A stretch of DNA of 64,000 nucleotides, from positions 5,318,001 through 5,382,000 of the forward strand of contig NC_092561.1 in assembly GCF_037975245.1 (NCBI RefSeq). The letters are read 5' to 3'. A program made the translations under genes and the position numbers. Source of the stretch: Apostichopus japonicus. Lineage: Eukaryota; Echinodermata; Holothuroidea; Aspidochirotida; Stichopodidae. Below the pieces are notes generated by a model, which saw only the letters and a program-made list of their open reading frames with translations, made no database searches and was not told the origin of the DNA. Below are positions 12,114-25,833 of the stretch, one piece after another; within the stretch, counting starts at the first letter, position 1; each line of letters begins with the position of its first letter.

Positions 12114-13745
12114 ACTAAATTTCAAATGACATTATGCAATCACCAATTAGTTATATATGTTGTAATGTTGTCAGTTCATGGGAATGCTGTTCATAACATA
12201 GGAGTTGCCTTTGAATTAATTCAGTGGCCTACATCTCCAGTGGGGGATTCAGCCTAAGCTACTGTACCTGATGCGGCGATTAGAGCAAAAGGAAAATTTT
12301 TTGGCGGACAAATACTATAACATTGATATGATGATGGGTCAAAGGAAGGGGGTGTCGGCCTCCCCTTGGGAAATTTTCTACAAGTAAAAATGACAGAGAA
12401 ATGCAAAATGGTGTTATTATTTGACAAGTATGGTACGTTTATACTGTAACTATGGCAGAAATAAATGCACCAAAAGCATGATGCATCCCCTTGGAAACTG
12501 TGTTTACTCATACATATAGGCCTATAGTCTAGGCTTATTGTTGGATGAGCACCAGATTTGGGTGGGGAAACTTGGTGGGGGGGGGGAGCTGCAGGTAAAA
12601 GAAACACGTCCAGATTCTAATGCATTTCATGTTTCTAATACAAACGATAAGCCTAGCTCTAGTTTGGATAAGTAACAGATATGGTTGGGAGGACAACTGG
12701 AGGTGGGAAGGGGAAAATCAGGTGGAATTTCTCCTCCATCCACCCCCCCCCCCCGTAGCACCACCACTCTACATTGATTAGTTTTGATGACACATTAGTG
12801 TAAGAACTGGGCCTCACACATGACTGGTAATGATATATGTTTAAAAGGATGGATTTCACTTGTATAGCGTCATTATGTCCCACAGCTATAAAAAATAGAA
12901 CTGGTGGATACCTTGGAATCTAGCTAGGAGCCAAAGTGGGCTCATCGGTTGGATCAACATTGCATGTCAATGAAAGTGTGGATGTTTAGTGAGATTGCAA
13001 AAACCCTGGACAGAGATTGTTGTGAAGTATTATTTCATATATGTTCATTTATGGATCAATAAATCAATCCTTGTTTTGGATAATGTTATCAATACTGTAT
13101 ATCTAATTTATTTATCATTCAAAGCATTTTTCATATTGTGCACGTGACATGTAATATTCTTGCATATATATACCATATTCTTTTGAGATCAGGTTAGACT
13201 CAAAACAACACTTACCTCATTAGTTGTACTTTCCTTTCCTCTTACTAATTATTTTTTGTGTGTCTAGTTTGTTTTTGTAAAATGCCATAACTTGAGGCGT
13301 GGCATCGATATCTGTATATTTTACAATGTACAAAATTTGCTGAACGTGTCTAAAAGTGCTTGCTAGACAATTTGAGACCCGACTGTGCAAATTTAGTTCT
13401 CAAAACAGCTCAGTGGCGATAAAATCAGTTACATTACTCAAACATGTAAGTAAGGACAGCTAGGTGAAAGGTCTAAGCAGTAAATTATGTTTAATCCTTG
13501 ACCATCAGTGACTATTTTACTTTTATTGGACATGCAGATAGTTCTAAGCACTTTGTAAGTGAGCCATCCCTGAGCTTGATAGCATCTCAGAACCTGAGGA
13601 ACGTTTCACCTTCAGCTGTCTTGCTAGAGATTATTTTGAATATTCAGCTATAGTAATTAAATGATTAGAAGCAATAATTAGAAGCAAATTTGTATATGCA
13701 TTTATCTGTAATATATCTTCTTTCTCTTTCTCTTCTTTCTCATAG
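12114..13745. other. Intron sequence with GC-rich repeat debris
   Basis: 12240-12600 and 12690-12780 carry G- and C-homopolymers and sequence typical of the MITE debris in this genome (a cttggtgggggggg stretch and a ccaccccccc stretch). I could not pair terminal repeats here. The 117-codon minus-strand frame at 12254-12607 falls in this debris and is not called a gene. Confidence 0.35.
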
Positions 13746-13833
13746 GAGACATAGAAAAGAAAGAGGTGAAAAGAGTGAAGGTTCCCATTCAAAACGAGAT
13801 GCAATAATACGAGGGGATAAAATAGAAGAGGAG
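13746..13833 (+). CDS. Internal exon of the coiled-coil protein gene (exon b)
   Basis: An 88-nt exon with a pyrimidine-rich tract and acceptor catag before it and donor gtgaga after it. One base completes the Arg codon from the previous exon. Then 29 codons encode a very basic, Ser-containing linker (RHRKERGEKSEGSHSKRD..) ending in EEE, and the exon ends in phase 0. The basic run could be a nuclear localisation or membrane-binding stretch, which is inference. It links the acidic exon at 6861 to the coiled-coil exon at 22712. Confidence 0.65.
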
Positions 13834-16813
13834 GTGAGAATTTAGCAGAAGACATCTTTTCACTTCACTACTCTCTTAATTGCCCCCTTAACCTATGCAC
13901 ACCTATCTATACCATCCCCTATTCAATGGTAACATTCTTGCACTGCACCCCCCCCCTCATGGGTCCGGGGTCTAAGGTCACTGACCTCTTCCTTCCCAAT
14001 CTACCATCCAAAGATCTTAGGCTTGTTTTCCAATTGGTTTTTCAATTTCACGCTTGGTATTACGTACGTTCTTGTGGTTTTGGCGATGTCAGGAAGAAGT
14101 TCCATTGATTGCAGAAAGTACAACAAAGTCGCTGCTTTTAGTATCGTCATTCATCGTTGCTGCCGTGCAAAAGTTCCAGCGACTTCAAAGGGAAAGATGG
14201 ATGCCAGTATCATCCAGTAAATATCAGTGAGCCAGATGACAACAGTAAACTCTTTAAAAGTCATCAGTATATTGGGCAAAAATTTTAGTATGCTAAAAGT
14301 TGCATAAAGATTTTGGCAAAATATTTTCTTTGAAGTTCTAACTCTCAGATGACCAAAGACATCAAGGTGTGTTCAATTAGAAACTGAAATGCCTCACTCT
14401 GGATAAGTGCGTTGAGGATCGCAGTATTAGCCTGCTTGTTAAAATTTGAGCATGGGTGCCCATAGTTTGACATTCTAGCATATCTTGGAGTAACACTCAT
14501 GACCATTAAGAAAATTTTACTCGTGGAATATCTTTGTTTTACATTTAAATCTGAGGATACCATAATAGCACTGCTTCCCAATAATCCAACATCGCTGTAA
14601 ATCCAATATAGATGAAATCTACTGCATTGGCTTCTAGCAGAGTGGAACGACATGTATGTGAAACGGTATAACCTTCCCCTTCCCCCAACACACCTGTATA
14701 CAAACACACAATTCATTACAGAAGTCAAGCTACCAAAAACATACCATCAATTCTGTAAGTGCACACATTCCACCAATTTCCTGTTATAACATATTGTTCG
14801 ACTCTGAATTGTTGAACCCGCAAATTTTACAAAATTGTTCGCATATTTCCTAAAACAATTTTTGATACCAAATGTGTAACATTTCACAGTCTGCTTTCAT
14901 TTGTGAAGGTTGAAGAAGGTTTGAAGTCGTGTCTAAACATGAGAAACAAATCCATCCAGGCATACCACTAGCCATTATGCACAGTACAGTACATGCCTGA
15001 AGGTGTTAATTCTGACTGTTGGTCTCCTAGGGAATGCAATGTATATTCCCTAAAGAAAAAAACAATGTCTGCTATCTATAAAATCTTGACAAAGTAGAAC
15101 TTTAGAGTATGATTTCAAAAGATCAGATTCGGTACATCTGGTTTTGTGGATCACCGACTGAGCTGTTATACTAGAATAGGAATCAATATTCATTGAATTC
15201 GAAACTTCAACAAACATTTATTTCCACCCTCAAGCATTTGCCATTGCAGAGGCTTTTAAAATTGTCTGAACTATACTTCTAATTAATAAAGTCGCGGAAT
15301 AATTTAGAGACACCTTTCTCAACGTGAATGGCTTCCACAGATGCGTACATGGTATATAAAGGTGGGAGGGAGGACATCGAATGGGATCTGTAAATGGCTA
15401 ACGGTTATCACTGAAACATTGATTCGGTAGAAGCTTAAGGCGCTTGTTAGCATTTTACTGAAAATAGCTGTGAATACAGAACAAGTCTGAAGTTTGCTAT
15501 TTTGCGCAAAGAAATCTGACATATTTCTTGAACCAACCTCCAATCATGACTAGTGCTTCACTTATTGTACACATAGCATTAAGGTGTTTGTAGCCTGTAT
15601 GGTGTGACATCAAATTACATCACAGAGTGAAGCTTCTCATTTGGAAATTTACATACATTTTGCAAACATTTTCAGGTGTGTTAAGTAAGATAATGAATTC
15701 CACCATTAAGGGCACAGATGAGATATGGATGGATTAGTTTTGAAGGCTTGACATAAAGAACCTTTGTTTGACTAACATTATAAGTTCATATTCAAGCATT
15801 TGCACCTTGCACACCGTTCCATGTTGTATCTGAAAACCCTCTTTATATATTACTTTATTTAGCCTACTGTACATTCACAGGGAGTAATTTACTGAACTCA
15901 AACTTGTGTTCGTATTTGAAGGTGTTGCACATTGTCTATTATACAATGATATGATTCCTGTGCCCTTCTTTGTATGTTACTTTATTTAGCCTACATTCAC
16001 AAGGAGTAAATTACTGAACTCAAGCTTGTGTTAATATTTGAAGGTGTTGCACATTGTCTATTAAAAAAAATTATAAGAATCCTATGCAAAAAAACTGCTA
16101 TAAATCTCTGCACTGTATGACAATTTGCTATGATACCAGATAATACACATCAGTTAATGAGCAAAGAGAAAATATAATGTCCACATATTTTTTTGCTCTA
16201 ATAGAGGGTGCTATTTTGGTATTGCTTCATGACATTGCCATTTATCATCTTAAGAGCTGTAAGTGGTTTCAGTTTATTGGTGGAGTCTCAATTCAAGATA
16301 AAATCACCAAACCATCAGCATGTTATGAGCGATGAATGTCTCAGGCGGTTATTACTTTTATTGTTTGTCTCAACTACTGTACTTGCACTCCCAAAGTCAG
16401 AATATCTTCATCATTGTAATGCTCATTAAATTTCTCTCCCCTTAGCAATGACGTAATCTTTAAAGTGGAAGGTAAATTAATGTCGATTTGTTGTGAATTT
16501 TGTGATCAGATGTTGTTGTTTGTTGATATTGTTTTTGCAGTAACTGCATTTCTCACATTCTGGTCTTTGTAGTGCGATATATTTTACTCACTTTGCATTA
16601 CAACTTGCATGCCCATATATTAATTGTATTTGAATACATGCTAATTGTGCAACTAAAGCAGTTCAAAGAGAAACAAACAGATGTATCACCACTATAACCT
16701 AGAGTATATGAATGTTAATATATGTATTTCTCTAACCTCTTTCTCATCTCTTCAGTATGCACACCAATATTTCTAGCCTAGTAAAATTGGTAACATAATT
16801 TACAGTACATTTG
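13834..16813. other. Intron sequence with a small tandem duplication
   Basis: No exon supported. A two-copy tandem duplication of about 120 bp lies at 15841-15964 and 15965-16080 (shared phrases tttatttagcct, ggagtaa.ttactgaactca, gaaggtgttgcacattgtctatt). The other open frames have no motif. Confidence 0.5.
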
Positions 16814-18582
16814 CAGGGTTCTGCCCAGGGTGGATTGAGTGCCGGCAGGACTATCTAAGCGGAGCGCCACCATCGGTTGGCGTGGAGCGTACAAGAAAAT
16901 TTTAGGTTTTGGAAACGGAAACGGCCCTTCCCGAGTATTCTGAGCCACATGTAGACAGCTTTGAAATGAAATCTCATGTCTGGAATGTTTCATAATTAAT
17001 GAAAAAAATTTAGGACAAATATCTGGAGCACCAGAGTACAGACCAGCCGGTGGTGCCTATTAAATAAATCATTCAGGCTGAGATGATAATTTTAGATGGA
17101 CAGTGAGTGAGAGTCCACTCCCAAATAAATATTGTTTCCATGTTCTTGTAGAAAACGTAAACTCCGCAAAATACAATTAGTTGTGATTTTGTAGTTACGT
17201 GAGATCCGTTATAACCGCCGAGGTGGTTAGGCTATTTGCTATACACTTAACTATGGTAGGATATTATTTTTTCGGTATTTTTGGAAATGCTAGAAAATAC
17301 TTTCTTTTCCCCCCGCACTTAACACCAGATGTGGTCTTACGGTATATTCATAAATGGATGTACTAGAGCCTTGTTTACATGACATTAGTTGCATTTAGTA
17401 CGATATGCAAGTTTGGCGTGAATTTTTCGAAAGTGTTTCGCTCGATCTTTCGTAAAATTTGAAAGGTGTAGCCTACCACCTTTCCGTACACAATTGGTAC
17501 ACAATTGATTTTCAGTTTTTTTTCTCTATACAGTCAAGTGAATAAGTTGTACATTGAGTATAAACTCATCGCGAATGCAAAAAACGATGCAGGGATTTCC
17601 AGCAGACAAATGTTTTCTTTGCGGGATTACTGAGTCAGTTGAAGGGAATCCCGCACCTTAGTGGGAACACTGAACTGAAGTCAAATTCATACGAAAGAAA
17701 ACGTTTACTAACCAACATACAATACAAATATAAAAGAACGTGGAATGGCAATATTGTTCAAAACATTTCCCGCGAGGCTGATTTATTACAGCAACCTTCC
17801 CGCGCTGGGCCGTGGGTGTCCGTGTGACACGTATACCCTGAAGCTTGCGCAATTGCCATTGTAAGTGGGTTGGGGGCACATCATTACTCGTTGGTATTGT
17901 GACTAAAATTGCGAGCACGCTCTCTGAACATTTTCCTTTTGTTTCTGAAACTTTTCTTGTGAAATTTTACTTTTCGTTTTTTTTTATAGAAGTACTTATT
18001 TGTCCTTTGTGTTTTTTTTTATTTTTTCGTCCGTTTTTTTTTTCTATTTTTTTTTTGTCTAATTTTTTTTTTCGCCAGCCAGGCTGGATTTCCCGCGAGC
18101 ATCGCGGATTTCCCGCGAACCTGGTTCGGACTGTTCGCAAGGTTTTCCAGCCCTTGTCACTCGTGCCTAATGCAATATGATGTAAATTCACCCGCTACGA
18201 AGGTTAACGGCCGTATGTGTACTAGCTAGCTGCATAGTGCCTGTGTCTCGCGCGATAAAAATAGATAAATGGAACTATCAAAAGTACGATCGGGAGTTGG
18301 AAACGGAAAACAGTCATTGGTCTGGAATGCGGAACTCTGGTATTTTTTACTAAGTATGACACTGTGATGTGTTGGATATTTTGAACAGTTATGAACTGGA
18401 TTTCCCCTAGTCTCAAACAGATTGTTTCTGTACGTTCGACCCTCCGGCTATGGAGCTGTTTTTTGGAGTTCGTATCGAAAATAAGTGCCGGTCGGAAAAG
18501 TCACTCAGGCAGACTGTGGCGGTCGGTAATTCAGCGTGCTGGTCGGGCCCGACCGGTGCCGACCGGCAGCGGCAGAACCCTG
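16814..18582. mobile_element. TIR element with 12-bp perfect ends and 6-bp flanking repeat
   Basis: The left end CAGGGTTCTGCC (16814) is matched by the perfect inverted right end GGCAGAACCCTG (finishing at 18582). The hexamer CATTTG directly flanks both ends (16808-16813 and 18583-18588), the likely target duplication. The 1769-bp inside has no transposase frame that I recognise. It contains T-rich tracts (17970-18070), tandem tcccgcga phrases and, 36 bp inside the left end, a roughly 63-bp module (16850-16912) shared with unrelated-ended elements at 53705, 55962 and 57135. Confidence 0.75.
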
Positions 18583-21500
18583 CATTTGTTTTGGACATAT
18601 GATGAAGAAGTCTTTCTAGGAACTAAAAACACTGATGCTGTTCACTGTAGCAGATATCACTTTTCCTTATTGTTCCAAATACTAGAGTGAAGACTTCATC
18701 AAGTCTAAACATGATGGCACAGAACAACTACATGACAAAATTGAATGTTGTATTTTATGTCTTTTATTTTATATTTTATTATCATTTTTTATATATATAT
18801 TATTTATAATTTATATATTTTTTTTATATATATTATTTTTTGGACATTTCTTTAAGTTGCTAAAATGATTTTAAACGAAAATCAACACTAGTATTGGCAT
18901 TGCTTTCACACTAAATATAAAATGAAAAATAAGGGTCGGGAAACTAAAATTCTTTTTAACTTTGTGGCATTTTAACATATTCAGCACATCAATGGCAAAA
19001 TGATACAGTAGTCCATTTACACGTCGTATTAACCAAAATGTCCAAAGAAAATGATTTCTGATAAATATGTTCCGGAGAGTATTTCATAGCAAAGTATAAT
19101 TATGTAAAATAATGATGTTGGTTGATTTTGCTTCTCTTTTAAGTGATACATACTTGGCACGTGCGTATCTTTACAGACACATGCCGTGGGAAAAGCTACT
19201 AGTATGGAGTCTGCTGTGTGTATGGATGTATGATATCGTTTATATTATTAAGTATACAAAATGTATCTTTAATGTACAGTATGCTACCTTAATTGACTGC
19301 CCACAATCACATAAATACTGATGAAAGTGAAATGCACATTGTAGCCAGTGTGCTGGCTGTACCTCACTGATGTGTTATTGTTAATCAGTTTATTTCACCA
19401 TAGACCATGTTAAACAGGTGAAATTAACAAAGCTGTAAGAGACGTTCTGCATGAAGATCATGATGCCAAAATAAATTTGCAAACCTCTGTCTGCAGCTGT
19501 GACATGAAATTATCTGATTCCAATCAACACAGTACTTATGTCATCTGAAAAGACATAACTAATAGAAATCTCCCTTCATTTTACATAAGTTCTGATTCCA
19601 CTTAAAGCTGATTTACATGTCAGTTGGTTAAGTTATTATTTCAACTGTAAAATTTGTATACAGTATGGCTGGTATTGTTGGTTTTATTCTTGGTGTTAAT
19701 ATGTTTATTTGTATGTTGTTAAATGTCTGATGTACTAGTTGTGTATATGTACTACAAGCAAAAGTATTTTCTAGTCATCTACACATATAAAAGATATGAT
19801 GCTGTAGGTGAGAAATCAACTGCAGCTTATTGTATGATACAAGGATGTTAAAGCCTAACATTGTGGGGGTTTTGTAAGCCATTGTTTATCTTTGATGAAA
19901 AGTCTCACTTTCCACTGGTTAACTTTCCTCTTGATATTAATGTATTATTAATGTTGTTATTATTGTTAATGTTATTATTATTAATATTAATGAATAACCT
20001 ATCAGTGGAGGTTGACAAACTGAACAAGATATCTTCAGTGTTTCTGTAATATCAGTTCTTACAGTGCAGTAGACATGGCTCTGGGTTCTAATGTGTGTGA
20101 TCTATCCTGTTAACAGATCTCCGGAGATTTTGTATAGCAAGTGCGTTAACAAATGTCAATCTATGTGCTGGCTGTGAAAATATGTTTAGAAAGATCTCAT
20201 CTTCAGTAATTACAAAGAATCACAGGTCCAGTATATTCCAAATTAAGCCTAGTATATTCCTTTCTAGAGATCTTGAATCCAATTTTTTCTCACGCTCAAG
20301 CTTAAACTGAGTTTAGTTGATGATCTTGGAAATAACGTCAGAGAAGCTTTCTGATTGCTTGACAAGCAAATGGTTGTTATATTGCCAAACGAACTGTGGG
20401 CAACATTTCATTAGTTAAAATGTGATAGTTTTGAGTGGAAAAAAACTGTATGTTAGTTTGAATGTGTCACATTACTGTATGTGCGAATTAGGGAATGTGT
20501 AGGTGCATTAGTTTGCCCAGAAGTGTCTGTCAGGGCTTCCTCAAATTAATTTTCAGTGATTTCAGAGACTACAGCTCATAAATTTTTGCAGAACTGGATA
20601 TGATCCGATATGACAGCGTCGCGTATTATTTTAGGGCATGGCTGGAGGTCCTCATTAGTTTAATTGTCTTACAAGTTTCCATATTTTGATGTGAATTAAG
20701 TATGTTTCACCCCACCCATTGTTTTAGCAATAAGGATCATTTGGGCCTTTCCTGTTGGTAATATTAACTAAAAGCTGAAATCTACTGAAGATGTAGAATG
20801 TGCTAAAAACTTTGCCCATTTCTCAACGGTTGAGGTTTGACAGTCATGGAACTAGCAAATGTCTCCAGTTGCTGTGCTAAAATTTCACAAATATTAAAGT
20901 AGGTACAATTGTGTTTGAATATTGTGCTTGTAATATTGAAGAAATATACCTTTAAAACTTCTAAAACTGTATATTATTGGAATTTTACCAGGAAGGAAAT
21001 ATTATGTATGGAAACATCAAACTTGTTTCATGTTACAAGATCTGTTGTGAAGTGTTTCAGATTGCAATCTGCCCCACATCATTGTAATGTTATAATACTT
21101 TTGTGTGAAAGACCATGTTTCTCCATCCATACAGATTACAGTAGGTGTAACATAGGCCAATATCCAAAGACTTAGTTTCAATCAATAAAAAGCATCAGCT
21201 ACTTCTATGAAAGTGACAATAAAGTATCTGTGACATTCCAATCCCAACAGGAATATACTTTTCATGTAAAGCTTAAAGTAACCAGCTCACAGAAGCATTT
21301 TGAATCCATTTTAATCAATTTCTCCATATGCTATTTGATATTTAAGTCCCATAGCAATGTAATTATTGGCTGGGCTTGATCAGGTTTTCAAGTTTGGTTT
21401 AAGCATGTGACTTTAAAGTACATGTCTGTGTGACACAATGTTGAGAATTACAGTATATCTAGATGAGTTAATATAAGTTTATTTTAAGCTACACTTGATG

Positions 21501-22711
21501 AAAAAGCTGTCAGGGCAGTTTTGGCAGTTTTAATCTGATCAATTGAAAATTTACTCCAAGTTTAACTCAGTGGGATTACTGTAGTTACAAACATTGTTGA
21601 CCAAATACAAAAAAGATGTTTTAAATTAACAGATATGACAGAAGATTTACCTCAGTGCTTTAAGTAAATGGAATGTATTCAGACTTCTGTATATATAGGC
21701 CAAGAGGTACTGTAGTCTGTAACTCTTCCAGCTTTCCAAATGAATTAAAGGGATACACACATACAATATGTATCAGAGATATGGCTGTCTCTAATTAAGT
21801 CGCATTTTCAGATTTATTAATAACATATCTGTACAGTCAGAATTTACAGTAAACCACAACTTGAAGAAGATAATTGTTTCATTTCTTTAGACTGTCATTT
21901 TAAATTGATAGTTTTTGGAGTGGAGTATTTTAGTACTGTTCTATTCTGAACAATTCACAGTTCACTCTAGGAACAATGTTGTACTTTACAAAGTGTACAT
22001 ATGTATACAAGTTCCACAACCAAAGTTGTGTTGAACGGACAGGATGTACCTAGACAAGCTTTAAAGTTTTTTATTAATTATTGAAGAATAAGGCAGATGT
22101 TTCTATCATTTATAGATCTTACAACAAAGTTAATACCACAACTATCTTCTTGTTTTGTATTTATTATTAAAACATAACGTGCATAAAAATTATTTTCTAC
22201 AGAGTCTCGTTGGAATAGTTTATTGTTCATATAGGCAATAATTTGCCTATCATAGTTCTTATGTGTATTCTTCAGATCAAGAAATTCTAATTTACATACC
22301 AATAGAGAATAATACCTCATATTTGTTACTACATCTTCTTAAAGCAGACTTTTTAGTTAATCTTGTTACATACTCAACTATTGCCATTTGTTGAAAACTG
22401 TAAATAAGCTAGTTGAGACCGTTTTGTACTTCGATCAACAGTAATCTCTGTTTTGAGTAATTGTTTGGTACAGGTTTGTTAAATGTGCAACACCTCAACC
22501 CAACAATGGCTGCTTTAAATTCTTTCAAACATGTGTAAAGTATTACTTCGTCAGCCTAAGAGCCAATAACCTTTCGCATAGTTCTGAGGACTATCCAATA
22601 ACATTTCAGTCTCGCATTTTGTTCATATCTAACTTTATCCGTGATTGCACCAACTGCTGTCTTCACGTTGTTTATGCATGAACGATCTTTATTTTCTTTC
22701 CCTGCATGCAG
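18583..22711. other. Intron sequence, nothing further seen
   Basis: AT-rich intron DNA of the coiled-coil gene. It includes an A+T-only stretch near 18760-18840 and an (ATT)n-like tract near 19945-19990. No exon, RNA gene or transposon end could be supported. Confidence 0.45.
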
Positions 22712-22816
22712 TTTGACGACTTTGAAAATCAGGAAACGTTCCGATTGAAACTGAAGCTGGCCGAGGCCAACAATCGTATATCGTATCTTGAGGCACAGCT
22801 GATGTTACTAAGACAA
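22712..22816 (+). CDS. Internal exon encoding a coiled-coil segment (exon c)
   Basis: A 105-nt exon, phase 0 at both ends, with acceptor cctgcatgcag and donor gtacta. It encodes 35 residues starting FDDFENQE and continuing as a heptad-like helix with Leu/Ile at regular spacing (..RLKLKLAEANNRISYLEAQL..). The context is a C-terminal coiled coil that continues in the next exon. Such tails serve for dimerisation; the ending slightly resembles the leucine-zipper tails of myosin phosphatase targeting subunits, but the match is too weak to assign. The exon stands out from the AT-rich flanks by codon-like composition. Confidence 0.75.
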
Positions 22817-24489
22817 GTACTAACAAGTCTTCTTTTATTATTTAACCTTTGATATTGTCTTTGTTGTTGTTGTTATTGAGCACGGTCATTACTAATTATC
22901 ATTACAGATAATATTTCACTTAATGTGATATGATGCTTGTGCCACATGCAAGCTGTTTTGAATCTTGTGATCTTGACTGGTTTAAACATTTTCCTATATG
23001 TCATCTAAATCGTTGTCCTGTTTCATAAATATTTCTTGCTGTGAACTGTATATTTTTTCTCTCGATGTCACGTCCATTTAAAACCAGAGGTTTTTCATAA
23101 AAGAGGGGTGAACAAATCTCTTTCACTTTTAAATTGTTATTTGTTGTGATGGAAATAATTAATGAATGACAGATGAAGTTAATGATATTATATTAAATAA
23201 GACAAGAATTATTCTAACGCTTTGGGAATGTTAAACAATTAAGCATTGCACCCTCAATGTGGGCTGACTGCAATCTGAGTCTCGAATATAAGGTCCCTCT
23301 TGTACCAGGTACGATAATATTGCAAATCAAGAAAGTTTATTTCAGAACACTTTGATTTTGTGGTAATACATCCTTGTTGGTTTTGGCATTCGCAAGACAA
23401 GCAGGTTTGTTCACAATAACTGTGATAGCAATTTACAGTTAAGTTATGTTATGAGCTGTATGCTTTTAAGGGAAATTCATTATACAAGTTTAAGCATTGT
23501 CTTATAAACGAAGGTTTCGAAGAATAAAAGATTTAACTGTTATCCAATTTAGACAGCATTGTCTTGATATTTCATCCATTATGAAAAGAGCATATTGGAA
23601 TGGAGACATGTTAATTTGGAAATTAAAGAAAAACTGTCAGATTGTCAAGTATTCATGTTGTTTTTAAAAATAAATGCACTACATATCTCTCACTTCGTAA
23701 TCAACAAGCATAACTGATTAAATATAAATAAATTACATTCCTTAGTAATAGCAATTTTATACAACTTGATTGCAGTTGATGATGCTTTGAACCGAAGCTT
23801 TCAAAACGATTTTGATAGAAAGGAATGATGTCATTGATTTCAAACATTGATAAACCAATCACCATCTCAAGAGTGGGATCAGGACAAAAAACAGACACAG
23901 CATCAAGATGACGTCAATTTTTCTATTCCCTTGAAGATCAAATAAAGGTCTTATAATGAATGTCAAGCAAAGATCGAAACCAGTGATTTACCCTCCCATT
24001 TATCTCAAAGCCATGCTGGCTGAAGTAGGTCTGTGTTAATGTGAGATGCATAACATCACTGGCATGTCAAATCGATATGCGAGGGAAAAGAGTAAAATGA
24101 AATAACATCTCGTTGAAGGCCAGGAAGTTTCTCCTCTATCAAGTGTTGACTTTGATAAGAATTTCAAGAGGCATTATCTCAATTACATTCTACATGAAAG
24201 CAGTACTCACTCTGTCAATTAAAAGAGATTAACAGAAGGTCAATTGAAATTAGAAAATAAGCTGAAGAAAGTTCTTAGGTCTTGACATAACTAACTGGTT
24301 TAGGAGTTGGTGTTTGACATTGACCAGGGAGCATCCATTCAAAAACAGCTTTTTCCTCATCTAGTGGTATTTATTAAAGTTAACCAACTTTAGTTGGCCA
24401 CCATTTAATTGGGTTAAAATATCATAGAAAAGATGGTATGGACATCTGCAACCCCAATTCTCTCTATATGTTTGATTTAAGATGATGAA
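22817..24489. other. Intron sequence, nothing recognised
   Basis: AT-rich intron between the two coiled-coil exons. No reading frame or transposon end supported. Confidence 0.45.
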
Positions 24490-25700
24490 TCATTACAAAC
24501 AAATAATACACAAAGGGGACTTAAGATTATAACATAGTCTAATGAATAATAATATCATCTTACATATATGGGAAGAAATATATATTCTGATTCCACATAA
24601 AAAATTCTCAGGTAGAAAAATCATAGTGTGATTTGATGTTATTAGCTGCCAGGAGAAATGTCAATGTCAGAGTTAACATCATCAACTGTTAGAAAAATAT
24701 ATCATAGTCTAATTTAATACCAATTCTCAGGGAGAAATATCATCTGATTTAACATTAGCAACCGTTAAGAACAAATATCGTCAGACCCACTTTTACACAT
24801 TATCTTACACAGGCTCTTTAGTGGATAAGCAGTTTGCTAAAACAGTTTTTGTTATATTTCATTAACTAGAAATATCCTATCATGATTAAACATTCTCAAC
24901 TGTTATAAAGAAATAGCTTAGACTACAGTAGTGTTATTTAATTTTATCAACAGAGTTGAACTGTTAAGATGACAAATCATAGCCGGATTTAACATTCTCA
25001 ACAGAAAGAATGAAAAATAAAACAGTCTGATTTCTGATTTATCACCAACTCTCAAGAAGAAATATTGTCAGATTAATATGAGCTGCTCAGTAGCAAAATC
25101 ATTGGTTTAACATTATTAACCATGAGGTAGGAAAGCATTGTCTGATAAAGCATTTTCAAATGTTAGAAAAGAAATGCCATAGTCTAGTTGAATATTATCA
25201 ACTGTTTAAAAGAAATATCATTGTGTGATTATTATATTAATAACTGATAGAATTAAAAGAAATATAGTCAGGTTTAACCAACAACAAAAAATCGTCAGAA
25301 AGAAATGTCAGTCTTATTTCACATTATAATATATAATATATGTAAGGCATTTATATAGCGACATAACTAAAACGATATTCTATGGCGCTTTTTTAAGGAA
25401 AAATAAAACAAACAAATGAACAAGACAGAAAAAGAGGATTACTTAAAGGCTTCATTACAGAGAATTGTCTTCAGAGCTTTGTTGAAAGAGAGAAATGTGG
25501 ATTGATTAGCAACCGAAGACGGCAAATCGTTCCACAGCCTGGCCCCAGTTACAGAAAATACATGGTTGCCAAACTGTCTTGTGCGGGTGGCGGGAAAGTT
25601 TAAAGTGGTAGCAGATATGCATCTTATGCGGTATATTATCAATGTTAAGAAGAAATTTCATAACATCAACTGTTAGAATGAATATGATATATACTATATC
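24490..25700. repeat. Degenerate minisatellite interrupted by a LINE tail
   Basis: Repeated phrases of the type agaaatatcatagtctgattt and aacattatcaactgttag recur every 40-70 bp from about 24490 to 25330 and reappear at about 25650-25690. The gap is filled by the LINE fragment at 25326-25650. Copies are strongly diverged, so unit borders are approximate. Confidence 0.6.
25326..25650 (-). mobile_element. 3' end of a CR1/L2-like LINE, minus strand
   Basis: The minus-strand frame 25642-25439 ends as many LINE reverse transcriptase proteins do: a basic tract with Arg/Thr, then FGNHVFSVTGARLWNDLP, then a Phe-Lys-Ala-Leu-Lys stretch before the stop. Beyond the stop is a short 3' UTR with gcgccatagaat and gctatataaatgcc and an AT-rich end near 25330. 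It is 5'-truncated and was inserted into the degenerate minisatellite. Confidence 0.75.
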
Positions 25701-25743
25701 TTGCATTTAACATTGTACTTCTTTTTATCGTTCTTGCTCCCAG

Positions 25744-25833
25744 GATAGTAGGGAACAGAAGGAGAGACTGGATCGTGTCGAAGAGGAAAAGAGAGCCTTA
25801 GTTAAAGCCATGGGCCAACTACAGGCGACCTGA
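25744..25833 (+). CDS. Last coding exon of the coiled-coil protein gene (exon d)
   Basis: Acceptor cttgctcccag, phase 0, then 29 codons and TGA at 25831-25833. The peptide continues the coiled coil of the preceding exon (DSREQKERLDRVEEEKRALV..) and ends LQAT. Charged residues alternate with Leu/Val/Met at heptad positions. The four recognised exons join without frame conflict into at least 119 residues. I do not recognise the orthologue: a homology search of the joined C-terminus is needed. A 3' UTR with a polyadenylation signal follows. Confidence 0.75.
   Translation, partial: DSREQKERLDRVEEEKRALVKAMGQLQAT

Noticed and set aside
12254-12607. 117-codon minus-strand frame
   Set aside because: It lies in GC-homopolymer repeat debris and shows no domain or splice support.
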